This document shows, in pieces, positions 16,459-24,647 of a DNA stretch of 64,000 nt (position 1 is the stretch's first letter; each line of letters opens with the position of its first letter). The notes beneath the pieces were generated by a model. It was given only the letters and a program-made list of their open reading frames with translations. It was not told where the DNA came from and ran no database searches. The DNA is taken from the NCBI GenBank assembly GCA_963743275.1, contig CAVUPB010000006.1, forward strand, positions 372,001-436,000, written 5' to 3'. Position numbers and translations under genes: made by a program. Source of the DNA: JALYLC01 sp963743275 (GTDB taxonomy: Bacteria; Actinomycetota; Thermoleophilia; Gaiellales; JALYLC01).

Positions 16459-16474
16459 GTGAATTCCCCCGGAG
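16459..16474. repeat. 16-bp direct repeat, copy 2
   Basis: This is an exact copy of GTGAATTCCCCCGGAG, 46 bp before the VOC gene ATG. Sequence beyond the 16 bp does not match copy 1. Confidence 0.5.
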
Positions 16475-16520
16475 GGGAGCGTAGGCTCTATTTCGTCACG
16501 AATGGCACGAAGGAGACGCG

Positions 16521-17294
16521 ATGCCCTCGATCGACGCGCACGACCCGGGCACCATCTGCTGGATCGACCTCGCCAGCACCGACGCCGCTTCGGCGACGGA
16601 GTTCTACTGCGAGCTGTTCGGCTGGACGGCGACGGAGCCGGGCGAGGACACGGGCGGCTACCGCATGCTCCTGCACGAAGGCCGCCAGGTCGCGGGCCTC
16701 GCTCCCGTGTGGGGCGACACCGACGGGTCGGCGTGGTCGACCTACGTGGCCAGCGCGGACGCCGACCAGACCTGCGCCGCCGCGGCCGAGAACGGAGGCG
16801 AGGTCGTGATGGAGGCGATGGACGTGCTCGCCGCCGGGCGCATGGCGATCCTGCGCGACCCCGCCGGCGCCCAGGTCTCGGTCTGGCAGCCCGGCGAACA
16901 CCAGGGCTACGAGGTGCACAGCGAGCCCGGGGCGCCGATCTGGAGCGAGCTGATGACGCGCGACCTCACGGCCGCGCGCGCCTTCTACCTCGCGGTCTTC
17001 GGCTGGACCGCGCAGCAGCAGGACTTCGACGGCGTGCCGTACACGGTCTGGAAGCGCCGCGAGCAGCTCGTCGGCGGGGCGCTCGAGATGGACGACAGCT
17101 GGCCCGCGGCCACGCCGCCGCACTGGATGGTCTACATCGCGACAGCCGACTGCGACGCCACGGCGCAGCGCTGCCGCGAGCTCGGGGGCACCGTCGTGCA
17201 TCCGCCCGAGGACATCGGCCCGGGCCGCTGCGCCCTGCTCGAGGACCCGGCGGGGGCCTCGTTCTCGGTCGTCACATTGCACCCCGCGCCGTAG
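16521..17294 (+). CDS. Two-domain VOC (glyoxalase/bleomycin-resistance-like) protein
   Basis: This 257-residue protein has two tandem vicinal-oxygen-chelate domains. The first spans about residues 10-122 (CWIDLASTDAASATEFYCELFGW to AILRDPAGAQVSVW). The second spans about 138-253 (SELMTRDLTAARAFYLAVFGW to ALLEDPAGASFSVV). Each has the beta-alpha-beta-beta-beta pattern and the ending RDPAGA/EDPAGA. An AAGGAG site precedes the ATG. Such proteins are metal-dependent lyases, isomerases or binders; the classical metal ligands are not obvious here, so function stays open. Confidence 0.87.
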   Translation: MPSIDAHDPGTICWIDLASTDAASATEFYCELFGWTATEPGEDTGGYRMLLHEGRQVAGLAPVWGDTDGSAWSTYVASADADQTCAAAAENGGEVVMEAMDVLAAGRMAILRDPAGAQVSVWQPGEHQGYEVHSEPGAPIWSELMTRDLTAARAFYLAVFGWTAQQQDFDGVPYTVWKRREQLVGGALEMDDSWPAATPPHWMVYIATADCDATAQRCRELGGTVVHPPEDIGPGRCALLEDPAGASFSVVTLHPAP

Positions 17295-17331
17295 CGCCGC
17301 AGGGGCGGTATGCGGTCTATGCAGGATGCGG

Positions 17332-17337
17332 TACGCT
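17332..17337 (+). promoter_or_regulatory. -10 box (TACGCT), probable leaderless promoter
   Basis: TACGCT lies 6 nt before the aminotransferase ATG at 17344, and no ribosome site is seen between. Confidence 0.45.
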
Positions 17338-17343
17338 CGGAAC

Positions 17344-18681
17344 ATGCCGTCCATCGAGATTCGCACCGAGGTCCCCGGCCCGCGCTCCCGCGCCTGGATC
17401 GAGCGCAAGGAACGCGTCATCGCCAACGCCAAGGCCCTGTGGGTCCCGGTCTTCGTCGAGCGCGCCGAGGGTGCGCTCGTGACCGACGTCGACGGCAACA
17501 CGTTCATCGACTTCGCCGGGGGCATCGGCTGCCTCGCCGTCGGCCACTCGAACGCCGCCGTCACCGCCGCCGTGCAGGCACAGGTGGCGCGCTTCCTCCA
17601 CACCGACTTCACGGTCATGCCGTACGACTCCTACGTCGAGCTGGCCGAGCGCCTGTGCGCGCGCCTGCCGATCGGCGCGCCGACCAAGGCCGCGTTCTTC
17701 AACAGCGGCGCCGAGGCCGTCGAGAACGCCGTCAAGATCGCCAAGGTCGCGACCGGCCGTCCGGCCGTGATCGCCTACGAGGGCGCGTTCCACGGGCGCA
17801 CGCACATGGCGATGTCGCTGACCTCGAAGCAGCACCCCTACAAGGCCGGCTTCGGGCCGTTCGCCCCCGAGGTCTATCGCGTCGCGTATCCCTACGAGTA
17901 CCGCTGGCCGGGCGGCGGCGACGCGTCGGCCGGCGCCCTCGACGACCTGCGGCGCGCCTTCACGACGCGGATCGCCCCCGAGTCGGTGGCGGCGATCGTG
18001 ATCGAGCCCATCCAGGGCGAGGGCGGCTTCGTGCCCGCACCGGCGCCCTACCTGCGCGGCCTGCGCGAGATCTGCGACGAGCACGGCATCGTGCTGATCG
18101 CCGACGAGGTGCAGACGGGCTTCGGCCGCACCGGCACGCTCTTCGCGATCGAGCAGTCGGGCGTCGAGCCCGATCTCGTGTGCGTTGCGAAGTCGATCGC
18201 GGCGGGCCTGCCGCTCTCCGGCGTGCTGGGCCGCGCCGAGATCATGGACGCGCCCGGCGATTCGGCCATCGGCGGCACCTACGTCGGCAACCCGGTGGCC
18301 TGCGTGGCCGCGCTGGCGGTGCTCGACGAGATCGACCGTCTCGACCTGTGCACCCGCGCGCGCGAGATCGGCGAGGCGCTCACGCACCGCATGCTCAGCC
18401 TCCAGGCGCGCGTGCCGCAGCTCGGCGACGTGCGCGGGCTGGGCTCGATGGTCGGCCTCGAGTTCGTGCGCGACCCGGCCACGCGCGAGCCGGCGCCCGA
18501 GCTCGCACACCGCGTGGCCGAGCACGCGCTGCGCCACGGCCTCGTGCTGCTCAAGGCCGGCCTCTACGGCAACGTGATCCGGAACCTGGCTCCGCTCGTG
18601 ATCACGGACGACGAGCTCGCCGAGGCGCTCGACGTGCTCGAGGCCGCGATCGAGCACGCCGTCGCGACCGTCGCCGCCTAG
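17344..18681 (+). CDS. gabT: Class III aminotransferase, probably 4-aminobutyrate aminotransferase
   Basis: This 445-residue PLP enzyme is close to actinobacterial GabT. FFNSGAEAVENAVKIAK (phosphate-binding), AYEGAFHGRTHMAMSLT, IEPIQGEGGF, LIADEVQTGFGRTG and the cofactor lysine in CVAKSIAAGLPLSG are all present, with GGTYVGNPVAC after it. It would move the amino group of GABA or a similar omega-amine to 2-oxoglutarate. The ATG at 17344 has a -10 box at leaderless distance; the upstream in-frame ATG at 17326 would lie before that box. No succinate-semialdehyde dehydrogenase is nearby. Confidence 0.88.
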   Translation: MPSIEIRTEVPGPRSRAWIERKERVIANAKALWVPVFVERAEGALVTDVDGNTFIDFAGGIGCLAVGHSNAAVTAAVQAQVARFLHTDFTVMPYDSYVELAERLCARLPIGAPTKAAFFNSGAEAVENAVKIAKVATGRPAVIAYEGAFHGRTHMAMSLTSKQHPYKAGFGPFAPEVYRVAYPYEYRWPGGGDASAGALDDLRRAFTTRIAPESVAAIVIEPIQGEGGFVPAPAPYLRGLREICDEHGIVLIADEVQTGFGRTGTLFAIEQSGVEPDLVCVAKSIAAGLPLSGVLGRAEIMDAPGDSAIGGTYVGNPVACVAALAVLDEIDRLDLCTRAREIGEALTHRMLSLQARVPQLGDVRGLGSMVGLEFVRDPATREPAPELAHRVAEHALRHGLVLLKAGLYGNVIRNLAPLVITDDELAEALDVLEAAIEHAVATVAA

Positions 18682-18786
18682 CCTTCGGCGCCGACGAGCA
18701 CGGCGCAATCTCCCCATCGGTCCAGAACACGCTGGAGAATCGGCAGATTCCGGTAGAACAAAACCGCGCTGCCCCCAGCGTGCCCC

Positions 18787-18792
18787 TAGACT
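18787..18792 (+). promoter_or_regulatory. -10 box (TAGACT), probable leaderless promoter
   Basis: TAGACT is 7 nt before the ATG of the CAP-domain gene at 18800. Confidence 0.45.
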
Positions 18793-18799
18793 CGCCGAG

Positions 18800-19276
18800 A
18801 TGCGCCGGAGGAACTTCGCAGCATGCGTGCTCGCCGTCTTCGCCACCTTCGCCGCCGGAAGCGCGCAGGCCGCGAAGCCGCAGCACCTCTCGCGCGGTGA
18901 GCGCTCGCTGCTGGCGGCGATCAACGCGGCGCGCGCGGCCGCCGGCGTCGCGCCCCTGACCGCGACCGCGCCGCTGCGCAGCGCGGCGACCTGGCAGAGC
19001 CAGGCGCTGGCCCGCGCCGGCTATCTCGATCACACCGCGCCCGACGGCTCGACGCTGATCGACCGGCTGGCGCGCGTGAGCTGGCACGGGCTGTCCGCGG
19101 GCGAGGATCTCGCCGTCGCCTCGGCCCCCGCCGAGGCCGTGACGATGTGGCTCGGAAGCCCAGGGCACCGCGAGAACCTGCTGCGGCCGTCCTTCCGCAC
19201 CGTCGGGCTCGGGCTCGCGCGCGGCGTGTGGAACGGGCGCCCGGCGCTCTACGTGACGGCCGATTTCGCCGGTTGA
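18800..19276 (+). CDS. Secreted CAP-domain (SCP/PR-1-like) protein
   Basis: This 158-residue product has a clear signal peptide: MRRRN, a hydrophobic core, then cleavage near AQA-AK at about residue 24. A single CAP domain follows. AAINAARAAAGVAPL, YLDHTAPDGS (first His), the SAGEDLAVAS Glu and the WLGSPGHRENLL motif with the second His match the bacterial YkwD-type CAP fold. Bacterial CAP proteins are extracellular with mostly unknown roles. No cell-wall anchor is seen. Confidence 0.9.
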   Translation: MRRRNFAACVLAVFATFAAGSAQAAKPQHLSRGERSLLAAINAARAAAGVAPLTATAPLRSAATWQSQALARAGYLDHTAPDGSTLIDRLARVSWHGLSAGEDLAVASAPAEAVTMWLGSPGHRENLLRPSFRTVGLGLARGVWNGRPALYVTADFAG

Positions 19277-19322
19277 CCGCGGCGAGCGGCTGAAGTTCCC
19301 CCGGCTGAGGGGGTTTGGCCCC

Positions 19323-19350
19323 TCAAGGAATCACGCGCGCGTCCCGATAA
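19323..19350 (+). promoter_or_regulatory. FliA/WhiG-type alternative sigma promoter candidate
   Basis: TCAAGGAA, 12 nt, then CCCGATAA resembles the sigma-28 consensus TAAAGTTT-N11-GCCGATAA used by FliA and the Streptomyces sporulation factor WhiG. The -10 half matches at 7 of 8 positions. It ends 9 nt before the ATG at 19360. Confidence 0.5.
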
Positions 19351-19359
19351 GGGTTGTGC

Positions 19360-19764
19360 ATGAGCGACTTCCAGGTCAAGCGGATCATCCTCCCCAGCGG
19401 CAAGGCCGTTGAGATCGTCTACCTCCAGAGCGCCCCGGGCGCGACGGCCTCGAATGACGAGACGCTCGTCGCGGCGGCACTCGAGCTGTGCCCCGAGTGC
19501 GACGGCGAACTGGTGCATCCGCTCGCCTGGCACGAGCTCTCCCCGGGACGGTGGGAGATCGAGCGCCGCTGCCCCGAGTGCGAGTGGGAATCGACCGGCG
19601 TGCACGGCGAAGCCGACGTGCAGCGCTACGACGCGCTCCTCAACGAGGGCACCGACGCGCTCATCGAGCATGTCGAGCAGCTCGCGCACGACAACATGGC
19701 CGCCGAGATCGAGCGCTTCGTCGCCGCCCTGCGCGACGACCACATCACGCCGTTCGACTTCTAG
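19360..19764 (+). CDS. Small zinc-ribbon-like protein of unknown function
   Basis: I do not know this family by name. The 134-residue soluble protein has two Cys-x-x-Cys knuckles, ELCPECDGEL at about residue 44 and RRCPECEWES at about residue 72, which should form one zinc ribbon. The half after it is acidic and helical (EGTDALIEHVEQLAHDNMAAEIERF), ending in HITPFDF. It could bind nucleic acid or a protein partner. The ATG at 19360 was chosen over the TTG at 19354. The upstream WhiG/FliA-like promoter suggests expression in motile or developing cells. Confidence 0.65.
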   Translation: MSDFQVKRIILPSGKAVEIVYLQSAPGATASNDETLVAAALELCPECDGELVHPLAWHELSPGRWEIERRCPECEWESTGVHGEADVQRYDALLNEGTDALIEHVEQLAHDNMAAEIERFVAALRDDHITPFDF

Positions 19765-19823
19765 ACTTCCGGGACGGAGCCCGAGCGCGCCCGCGGCGGC
19801 GAGGGCCGCGGCCGGAGACGGGA

Positions 19824-19829
19824 TAGGCT
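19824..19829 (+). promoter_or_regulatory. -10 box (TAGGCT), probable leaderless promoter
   Basis: TAGGCT lies 7 nt before the GTG of the kinase gene at 19837. Confidence 0.45.
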
Positions 19830-19836
19830 CCGCCGG

Positions 19837-21501
19837 GTGATCGGTGAGACGCTCTCGGGACGGTTCCGGATCGAACGGCTGCTCGGGCGCGGAGGCATGT
19901 CGAGCGTCTGGCAGGCCTACGACGAGGAGCTCGGCCGCCCGGTCGCGATCAAGCTCCTGCACGCCCGGCGCCTGGAGTCGGCCGACTCCGTCGACCGCTT
20001 CGAACGCGAGGCGCGTACCCTCGCCCTGCTGGCGCATCCGGGCATCGTCACGGTCATCGACCGCGGCGAGACGGATGGGCGCCCGTTCATCGTGTGCGAG
20101 CTCGTCGACGGCCGCGACCTGCACGAGCGCATCGCGCTCGAGGGCCGCCTGCCGATCGCCGAGGCGCTCGCGATCGCCGTCCAGGTGGCCGCCGCGCTCG
20201 CCTACGCGCATGCGCGCGGCGTGATCCACCGCGACGTCAAGCCGCACAACGTGCTGCTGACCGCCGACGGCCACGCGAAGCTGACCGACTTCGGCATCGC
20301 CCGGGTCGACGACGCACCGGCGCTCACGAACCCGGGTCGCGTGCTCGGGACGGGCGACTACGTCGCGCCGGAGCAGGCCCAGGGGCACCCGCTCGACGGC
20401 CGCGCCGACATCTACTCGCTGGGCGCGCTGCTCTACCACTGCCTCACCGGCGGGCCCCCGTATCGCGGCACGTCGTTCGTCGAGATCGCCGAGCAGCATC
20501 TGCGCGCGCCCGTGCCCGACGTGCAGGCACGCTGCCCCGAGGCCTCGGACGGCGTCGCGGCGATCGTCGCGCGCGCGCTCGCGAAGGACCGCGACGACCG
20601 CTTCGCCGACGTCGGCGAGATGCAGGAAGCGCTCGAGGGCGAGTTGCTCGCGCTCACGCGCGACGACGGCTCCGACACGGCGGAGGTGCCGCTCGTGGCC
20701 ACGGCGCTCGAGGTCGCCGATCCGGCGGTCACCCAGGACCGGCCCGCCGTCGACGACGCGGCACTCGCAGCCCTCGGCGAACCGCGGCCGCGCGCCGTCG
20801 ACGACTCGGCGCTCGCGGCGCTCGGCGCAGCGCGTCGGCGAGCGGCGCGCGGCGATCGCCGCATCTGGCCGGTGGTGCTGCTGCTGCTCGTCCTGATCGC
20901 CGGGATCGGCTGGGCCGCCTACCTCGGCTCGAGCCTGCTCGGCGGCGACGGCGGCAAGGCCGCGCCGGGCACGACGACGGCGCCGACGACGCCCACGACG
21001 GCGGGCGGCGGCACGACCGGCACGACGACCGCCGCCGGCGGCGCCGTGAGCGGCCTCACCGCCACGAGCTACGACCCGAGGTCCGGGGGCGGCGACGGCG
21101 ACGAGCACCCGGACGAGACCGCCAACGCACTCGACGGCAACCCCGCGACGACGTGGCGCACGGACACCTACCGCGCCAGCGCGCAGTTCGCCGGGATCAA
21201 GCCCGGCGTCGGCCTGATCCTGTCCGCGGCGTCGCCGGTCGCCGCGCGCAGCCTGAGCCTGCGGGCCGGCCTGGCGGGCTGGACGGGCCGCGTCTACACG
21301 GCGCCCGGCGCCGCGCCGCCCGACGGCATCGCCGGCTGGACACCCGTGAGCGAGCCGTTCGTCGCGCGCAGCGTGCCGATGGACGTTCCGCTGAGCGGGG
21401 GCCCGAGCAGGCTGTACCTGATCTGGATCACGAAGCTGGCGCCGTCGGGCACCGGGTTCGCGGCCAGCATCGCCGACGCGGCGCTCAAGACCGCGGGCTA
21501 G
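19837..21501 (+). CDS. Ser/Thr protein kinase with extracellular discoidin-like domain
   Basis: This 554-residue transmembrane Hanks-type kinase has a complete catalytic domain at about residues 10-270: the glycine loop GRGGMSSVW, VAIKLL lysine, catalytic loop HRDVKPHN, DFG and an APE-like VAPEQ. A linker with two near-copies of a DDxALAALG segment and a basic stretch precedes one membrane helix (about 347-367). Then come a Thr/Gly-rich spacer and an outside domain of about 150 residues (NALDGNPATTWRTDTY) like F5/8-type discoidin modules. It probably senses a wall glycan or ligand. It is convergent with ddl. Confidence 0.9.
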   Translation: MIGETLSGRFRIERLLGRGGMSSVWQAYDEELGRPVAIKLLHARRLESADSVDRFEREARTLALLAHPGIVTVIDRGETDGRPFIVCELVDGRDLHERIALEGRLPIAEALAIAVQVAAALAYAHARGVIHRDVKPHNVLLTADGHAKLTDFGIARVDDAPALTNPGRVLGTGDYVAPEQAQGHPLDGRADIYSLGALLYHCLTGGPPYRGTSFVEIAEQHLRAPVPDVQARCPEASDGVAAIVARALAKDRDDRFADVGEMQEALEGELLALTRDDGSDTAEVPLVATALEVADPAVTQDRPAVDDAALAALGEPRPRAVDDSALAALGAARRRAARGDRRIWPVVLLLLVLIAGIGWAAYLGSSLLGGDGGKAAPGTTTAPTTPTTAGGGTTGTTTAAGGAVSGLTATSYDPRSGGGDGDEHPDETANALDGNPATTWRTDTYRASAQFAGIKPGVGLILSAASPVAARSLSLRAGLAGWTGRVYTAPGAAPPDGIAGWTPVSEPFVARSVPMDVPLSGGPSRLYLIWITKLAPSGTGFAASIADAALKTAG

Positions 21502-21517
21502 GCCCTCAGGGCCCGTC

Positions 21518-22612
21518 TCAGTAGCGGTAGCGCGCGCGCCGGGCGTGACGGTCGAGCGCGCACTGGACGAGGCGGTCGAGCACCTCGGGATAGCTCACGC
21601 CGACGGCTTCGAAGAGCCGTGCGTAGACCGATGTGGCGGTGAAGCCCGGGATCGTGTTGACCTCGTTGACGAGCACCTCGCCGGCGCCCGTGAGGAAGCA
21701 GTCCACGCGCGCCATCCCGCTCAGCTCGAGCGCCCGGAACGCTGCCAGCGCGATGCTCCGCACGCGCTCGGCGACGGGCACGGGGATGTCCGCGGGCACG
21801 ACGATGTCGGAGCCGCCCTCGTCGTACTTCGCGGCGTAGTCGTACCACTCGGCGTGCGGCAGGATCTCGCCGACCGCGGAGGCGACCGCACGCTCGTTGC
21901 CGAGCACGCCGCACTCGATCTCGCGGCCCGCCACGAACTCCTCGACGAGCGCCTTCTCGTCGTGCCGGAAGGCGAGCTCGAGCGCGTCCGCGAGCTCGTC
22001 GGGTCCGTGCACCTTGCTGATGCCGACGCTCGAGCCGAGGTTCGCCGGCTTGACGAAGACCGGCCAGCCGAGCTCCTCCCCCACGCGCGCGGTGACCGCG
22101 GGGTCGAGCGGATCGTCGACGCCGTGCCGCAGCACGAGCGAGCGCGCGACCGCGATGCCCGCATCGCGCAGGACGGCCTTGCAGAACGCCTTGTCCATGC
22201 TCGCGGCCGATCCCAGCACGCCCGCGCCCACGTACGGCAGCCCGAGCGTCTCGAGCATCCCCTGGATCGTGCCGTCCTCGCCGAACGGCCCGTGCAGCAC
22301 GGGGAACACCACGTCGATCTCGCCGGGCGATGCGCCGTCGGCGCCGACGAGCGCTCCGCCCCCGCGGCCGGGCACGAGCGACGTGCCGCCGCCGCTCGCG
22401 AGCTCGGCGGGCGCCACGCCCTGCGCGGCGGCGAGCAGCGCCGGCGCGCCGTCCACGAGCTGCCACCCGCCGGCGTCGTCGATCAGCAGCGTGACGACGT
22501 CGTAGCGCGCAGGGTCGAGCGCCTCGATCACCGAGCGTGCCGAGGCCAGCGAGATGGCGTGCTCGGACGAGCGACCGCCGGCCACCACGGCGATGCGTAT
22601 GCGCGGCGTCAC
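21518..22612 (-). CDS. ddl: D-alanine--D-alanine ligase
   Basis: This 364-residue ATP-grasp enzyme makes the D-Ala-D-Ala dipeptide for peptidoglycan. GGRSSEHAISLASA at the N-terminus and HGPFGEDGTIQGMLE are classic Ddl motifs. ATP binding is shown by WPVFVKPANLGSSVGI and EEFVAGREIECGVLG. Metal and product contacts are in DCFLTGAGEVLVNEVNTIPG. The GTG start overlaps the pknB stop (GTGA), putting it last in the cell-wall signalling operon. A D-Ala-type ligase is favoured over D-Ala-D-Lac because no resistance genes are near. Confidence 0.94.
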   Translation of the reverse strand: MTPRIRIAVVAGGRSSEHAISLASARSVIEALDPARYDVVTLLIDDAGGWQLVDGAPALLAAAQGVAPAELASGGGTSLVPGRGGGALVGADGASPGEIDVVFPVLHGPFGEDGTIQGMLETLGLPYVGAGVLGSAASMDKAFCKAVLRDAGIAVARSLVLRHGVDDPLDPAVTARVGEELGWPVFVKPANLGSSVGISKVHGPDELADALELAFRHDEKALVEEFVAGREIECGVLGNERAVASAVGEILPHAEWYDYAAKYDEGGSDIVVPADIPVPVAERVRSIALAAFRALELSGMARVDCFLTGAGEVLVNEVNTIPGFTATSVYARLFEAVGVSYPEVLDRLVQCALDRHARRARYRY

Positions 22613-24587
22613 GGGGTCGTCGCGGTCGTGACGGTGGTGTCGAGCTTGCCGACCGTGAGCGTGACCTTGAAGGGCTTCACGTTCGTGCCCTCGATGTCCT
22701 GGTCGAGCACCTTGCCGTCCTGCTCGGGCACCGTCACCGTCTGGTTCTTGACGATGATGTTCCCCGCGGCGATGGACTTGGCCTCCAGCAGCTGCACCGC
22801 CTGATCCTGCGGCAGGTCTCGCACGTTCGGCACGTCCACCGTGCAGGGGCTGTTCGTGAGGTCGAAGCGCACGGCGGTGTTGCCCTTGACGAGCGTTCCG
22901 ACCTCGGGCAGCTGCTTTGCGACCTGGCCGACCGCGTAGGCGTCGGAGCAGCGCGCGCCCGGCGGCTCGTGCACGAGCAGGCCCGCCGACGCCAGCGTCG
23001 CGCGCGCCTCGTCCTCGGTCTTGCCCTTGATGTTCGGGACCTGCACCTGGGCCGGCCCCGTCGAGACCCAGATCGTCACCGGAGAGCCCACCGGCGTCAT
23101 CTGCCCGGCCGACGGATCGGTGCGGGTGATCTTGCCCTTGTCGTGCGCGTCGCTGGCCTCCGTCTCCTGCTTGACCTTGAAGTCGCCACCGAGCTGGGCG
23201 AGCGCGTCCGCCACCGTCGCGTCGACGACGTTCGGGATCGTCCTTCTGGCCGCGCGAGACCTTGAGCAGCACGGTGTCGCCCTTGTGCAGCTGCGCGCCC
23301 GCCGGGAGGCTCGCTCGTGACCACGACCTCGGCCTCGTGCTGGGCGTCGCGCACGCGCTGGCGCTTGACGTCGAGATGGAGGCCGTAGCCGCTGAGCGCC
23401 GCCTTCGCCTCCGAGAAGGACTTGCCCTCGAGGTCCTCGAGCTTGCGCGTCGTGACCGGCGGGGTCGTCGTCGTGCCCGGGCCGGTCGTCGCCGTCGTCG
23501 AGGGCTTGTCGTTCCCCGAGCCGACGCCGAGCGCGAACGCCGCGAGCGCGCCCACGGCCAGCAGGAGCAGCAGGACGAGCAGCCACGGCCAGCGCGAGCG
23601 CTTGCGCGGGACCGGCCGCGGCGGGAGCTTCTCGCCGCTCAGGAGCGACGGCGCCTCGGGGCGCGGCGCGATGCGCGTCGCCTCGGCGGCGGGCACCCGC
23701 TCGGTCGGCTCGTGGGGGATCGAGATCATGGCGGTCGCCGCGGCCGGCACGAGGCCGCGGCGGACGCGGTCGAGATCGGCCGCGAACTCGTCCGCGCTGG
23801 CGTAGCGCTGCGAGGGGTCCTTGAGCATCGCGTGGCTGACGACGAGCCCGAGCGACTCGGGCACGAGCGGCGCGAGCGAGCGCAGCGGCGGGGGCTCGTC
23901 GGAGACGTGCTGCATCGCGATCGCGACCGACGAGTCGCCCTCGAACGGCACGCGGCCGGCGAGCATCTCGTAGAGCAGGACGCCGAGCGAGTAGATGTCG
24001 GTCTGCGGCCCGACGCTGCGTCCCCGCGCCTGCTCGGGCGAGAGGTACTGCGCCGTGCCGACGATCGATCCCACCTCGGTCATCTGCGGATCGCCGGCGT
24101 GCGCGATGCCGAAGTCGGTGACCTTGATGCGGCCGTCGTCGCCGACGAGCACGTTGTGCGGCTTGACGTCGCGGTGCACGACGCCGTGCTCGTGCGCGTA
24201 GCGCAGCCCGGCGAGCACCTGCATGGCGACGGCGATCGCGCGCTCCGGCGAGAGCGGCCCCTCCTTCTGGATGACCTGCTTGAGGGTGCGGCCCTGCAGG
24301 TACTCCATCGCGATGTAGGGGCGCCCGTCGGCCTCGCCGCGGTCGTAGACCGCGATGATGTTCGGGTGGTTGAGACGGGCGGCGGCCTGCGCCTCGCGGC
24401 GGAAGCGCTCGACGAACTCGCCGTCCTCGGCGTAGCGCTCGGCCATGACCTTGAGCGCGACCTTGCGGCCGAGGCTCGAGTCCTCGGCGAGGTAGACGGT
24501 CGCCATGCCGCCGACGCCCAGGCGCCCGAGCACGCGGTAGCGGCCGTCGAACGGCTGGCCGCCAGGCTGGGTGTCCTCGCCGGTCAT
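22609..24587 (-). CDS. pknB: PASTA-domain Ser/Thr kinase PknB, frame broken twice
   Basis: The kinase domain (about residues 14-275) is intact: GRLGVGGMATVY, VALKVM, HRDVKPHN, DFGIAH and a YLSPEQ segment. One membrane helix (around 335-357) and four extracellular PASTA repeats (muropeptide-binding) follow. The reading frame breaks in PASTA 1 near 23304 (extra base in a CCC/GGG run) and again near 23239 (one extra base). Removing one base at each gives a continuous 658-residue protein; total length is 3n+2. Both breaks are 65 bp apart in GC-rich sequence, so sequencing error is likelier than a true pseudogene, because this kinase is normally a key regulator of wall synthesis. It sits between pbpA and ddl. 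Confidence 0.85.
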
Positions 24588-24647
24588 CGCGGCATTCTTC
24601 CACGGTATCCGGGCGCGACCTGCCCGCGCGGCCCGATGGATGCGCGC

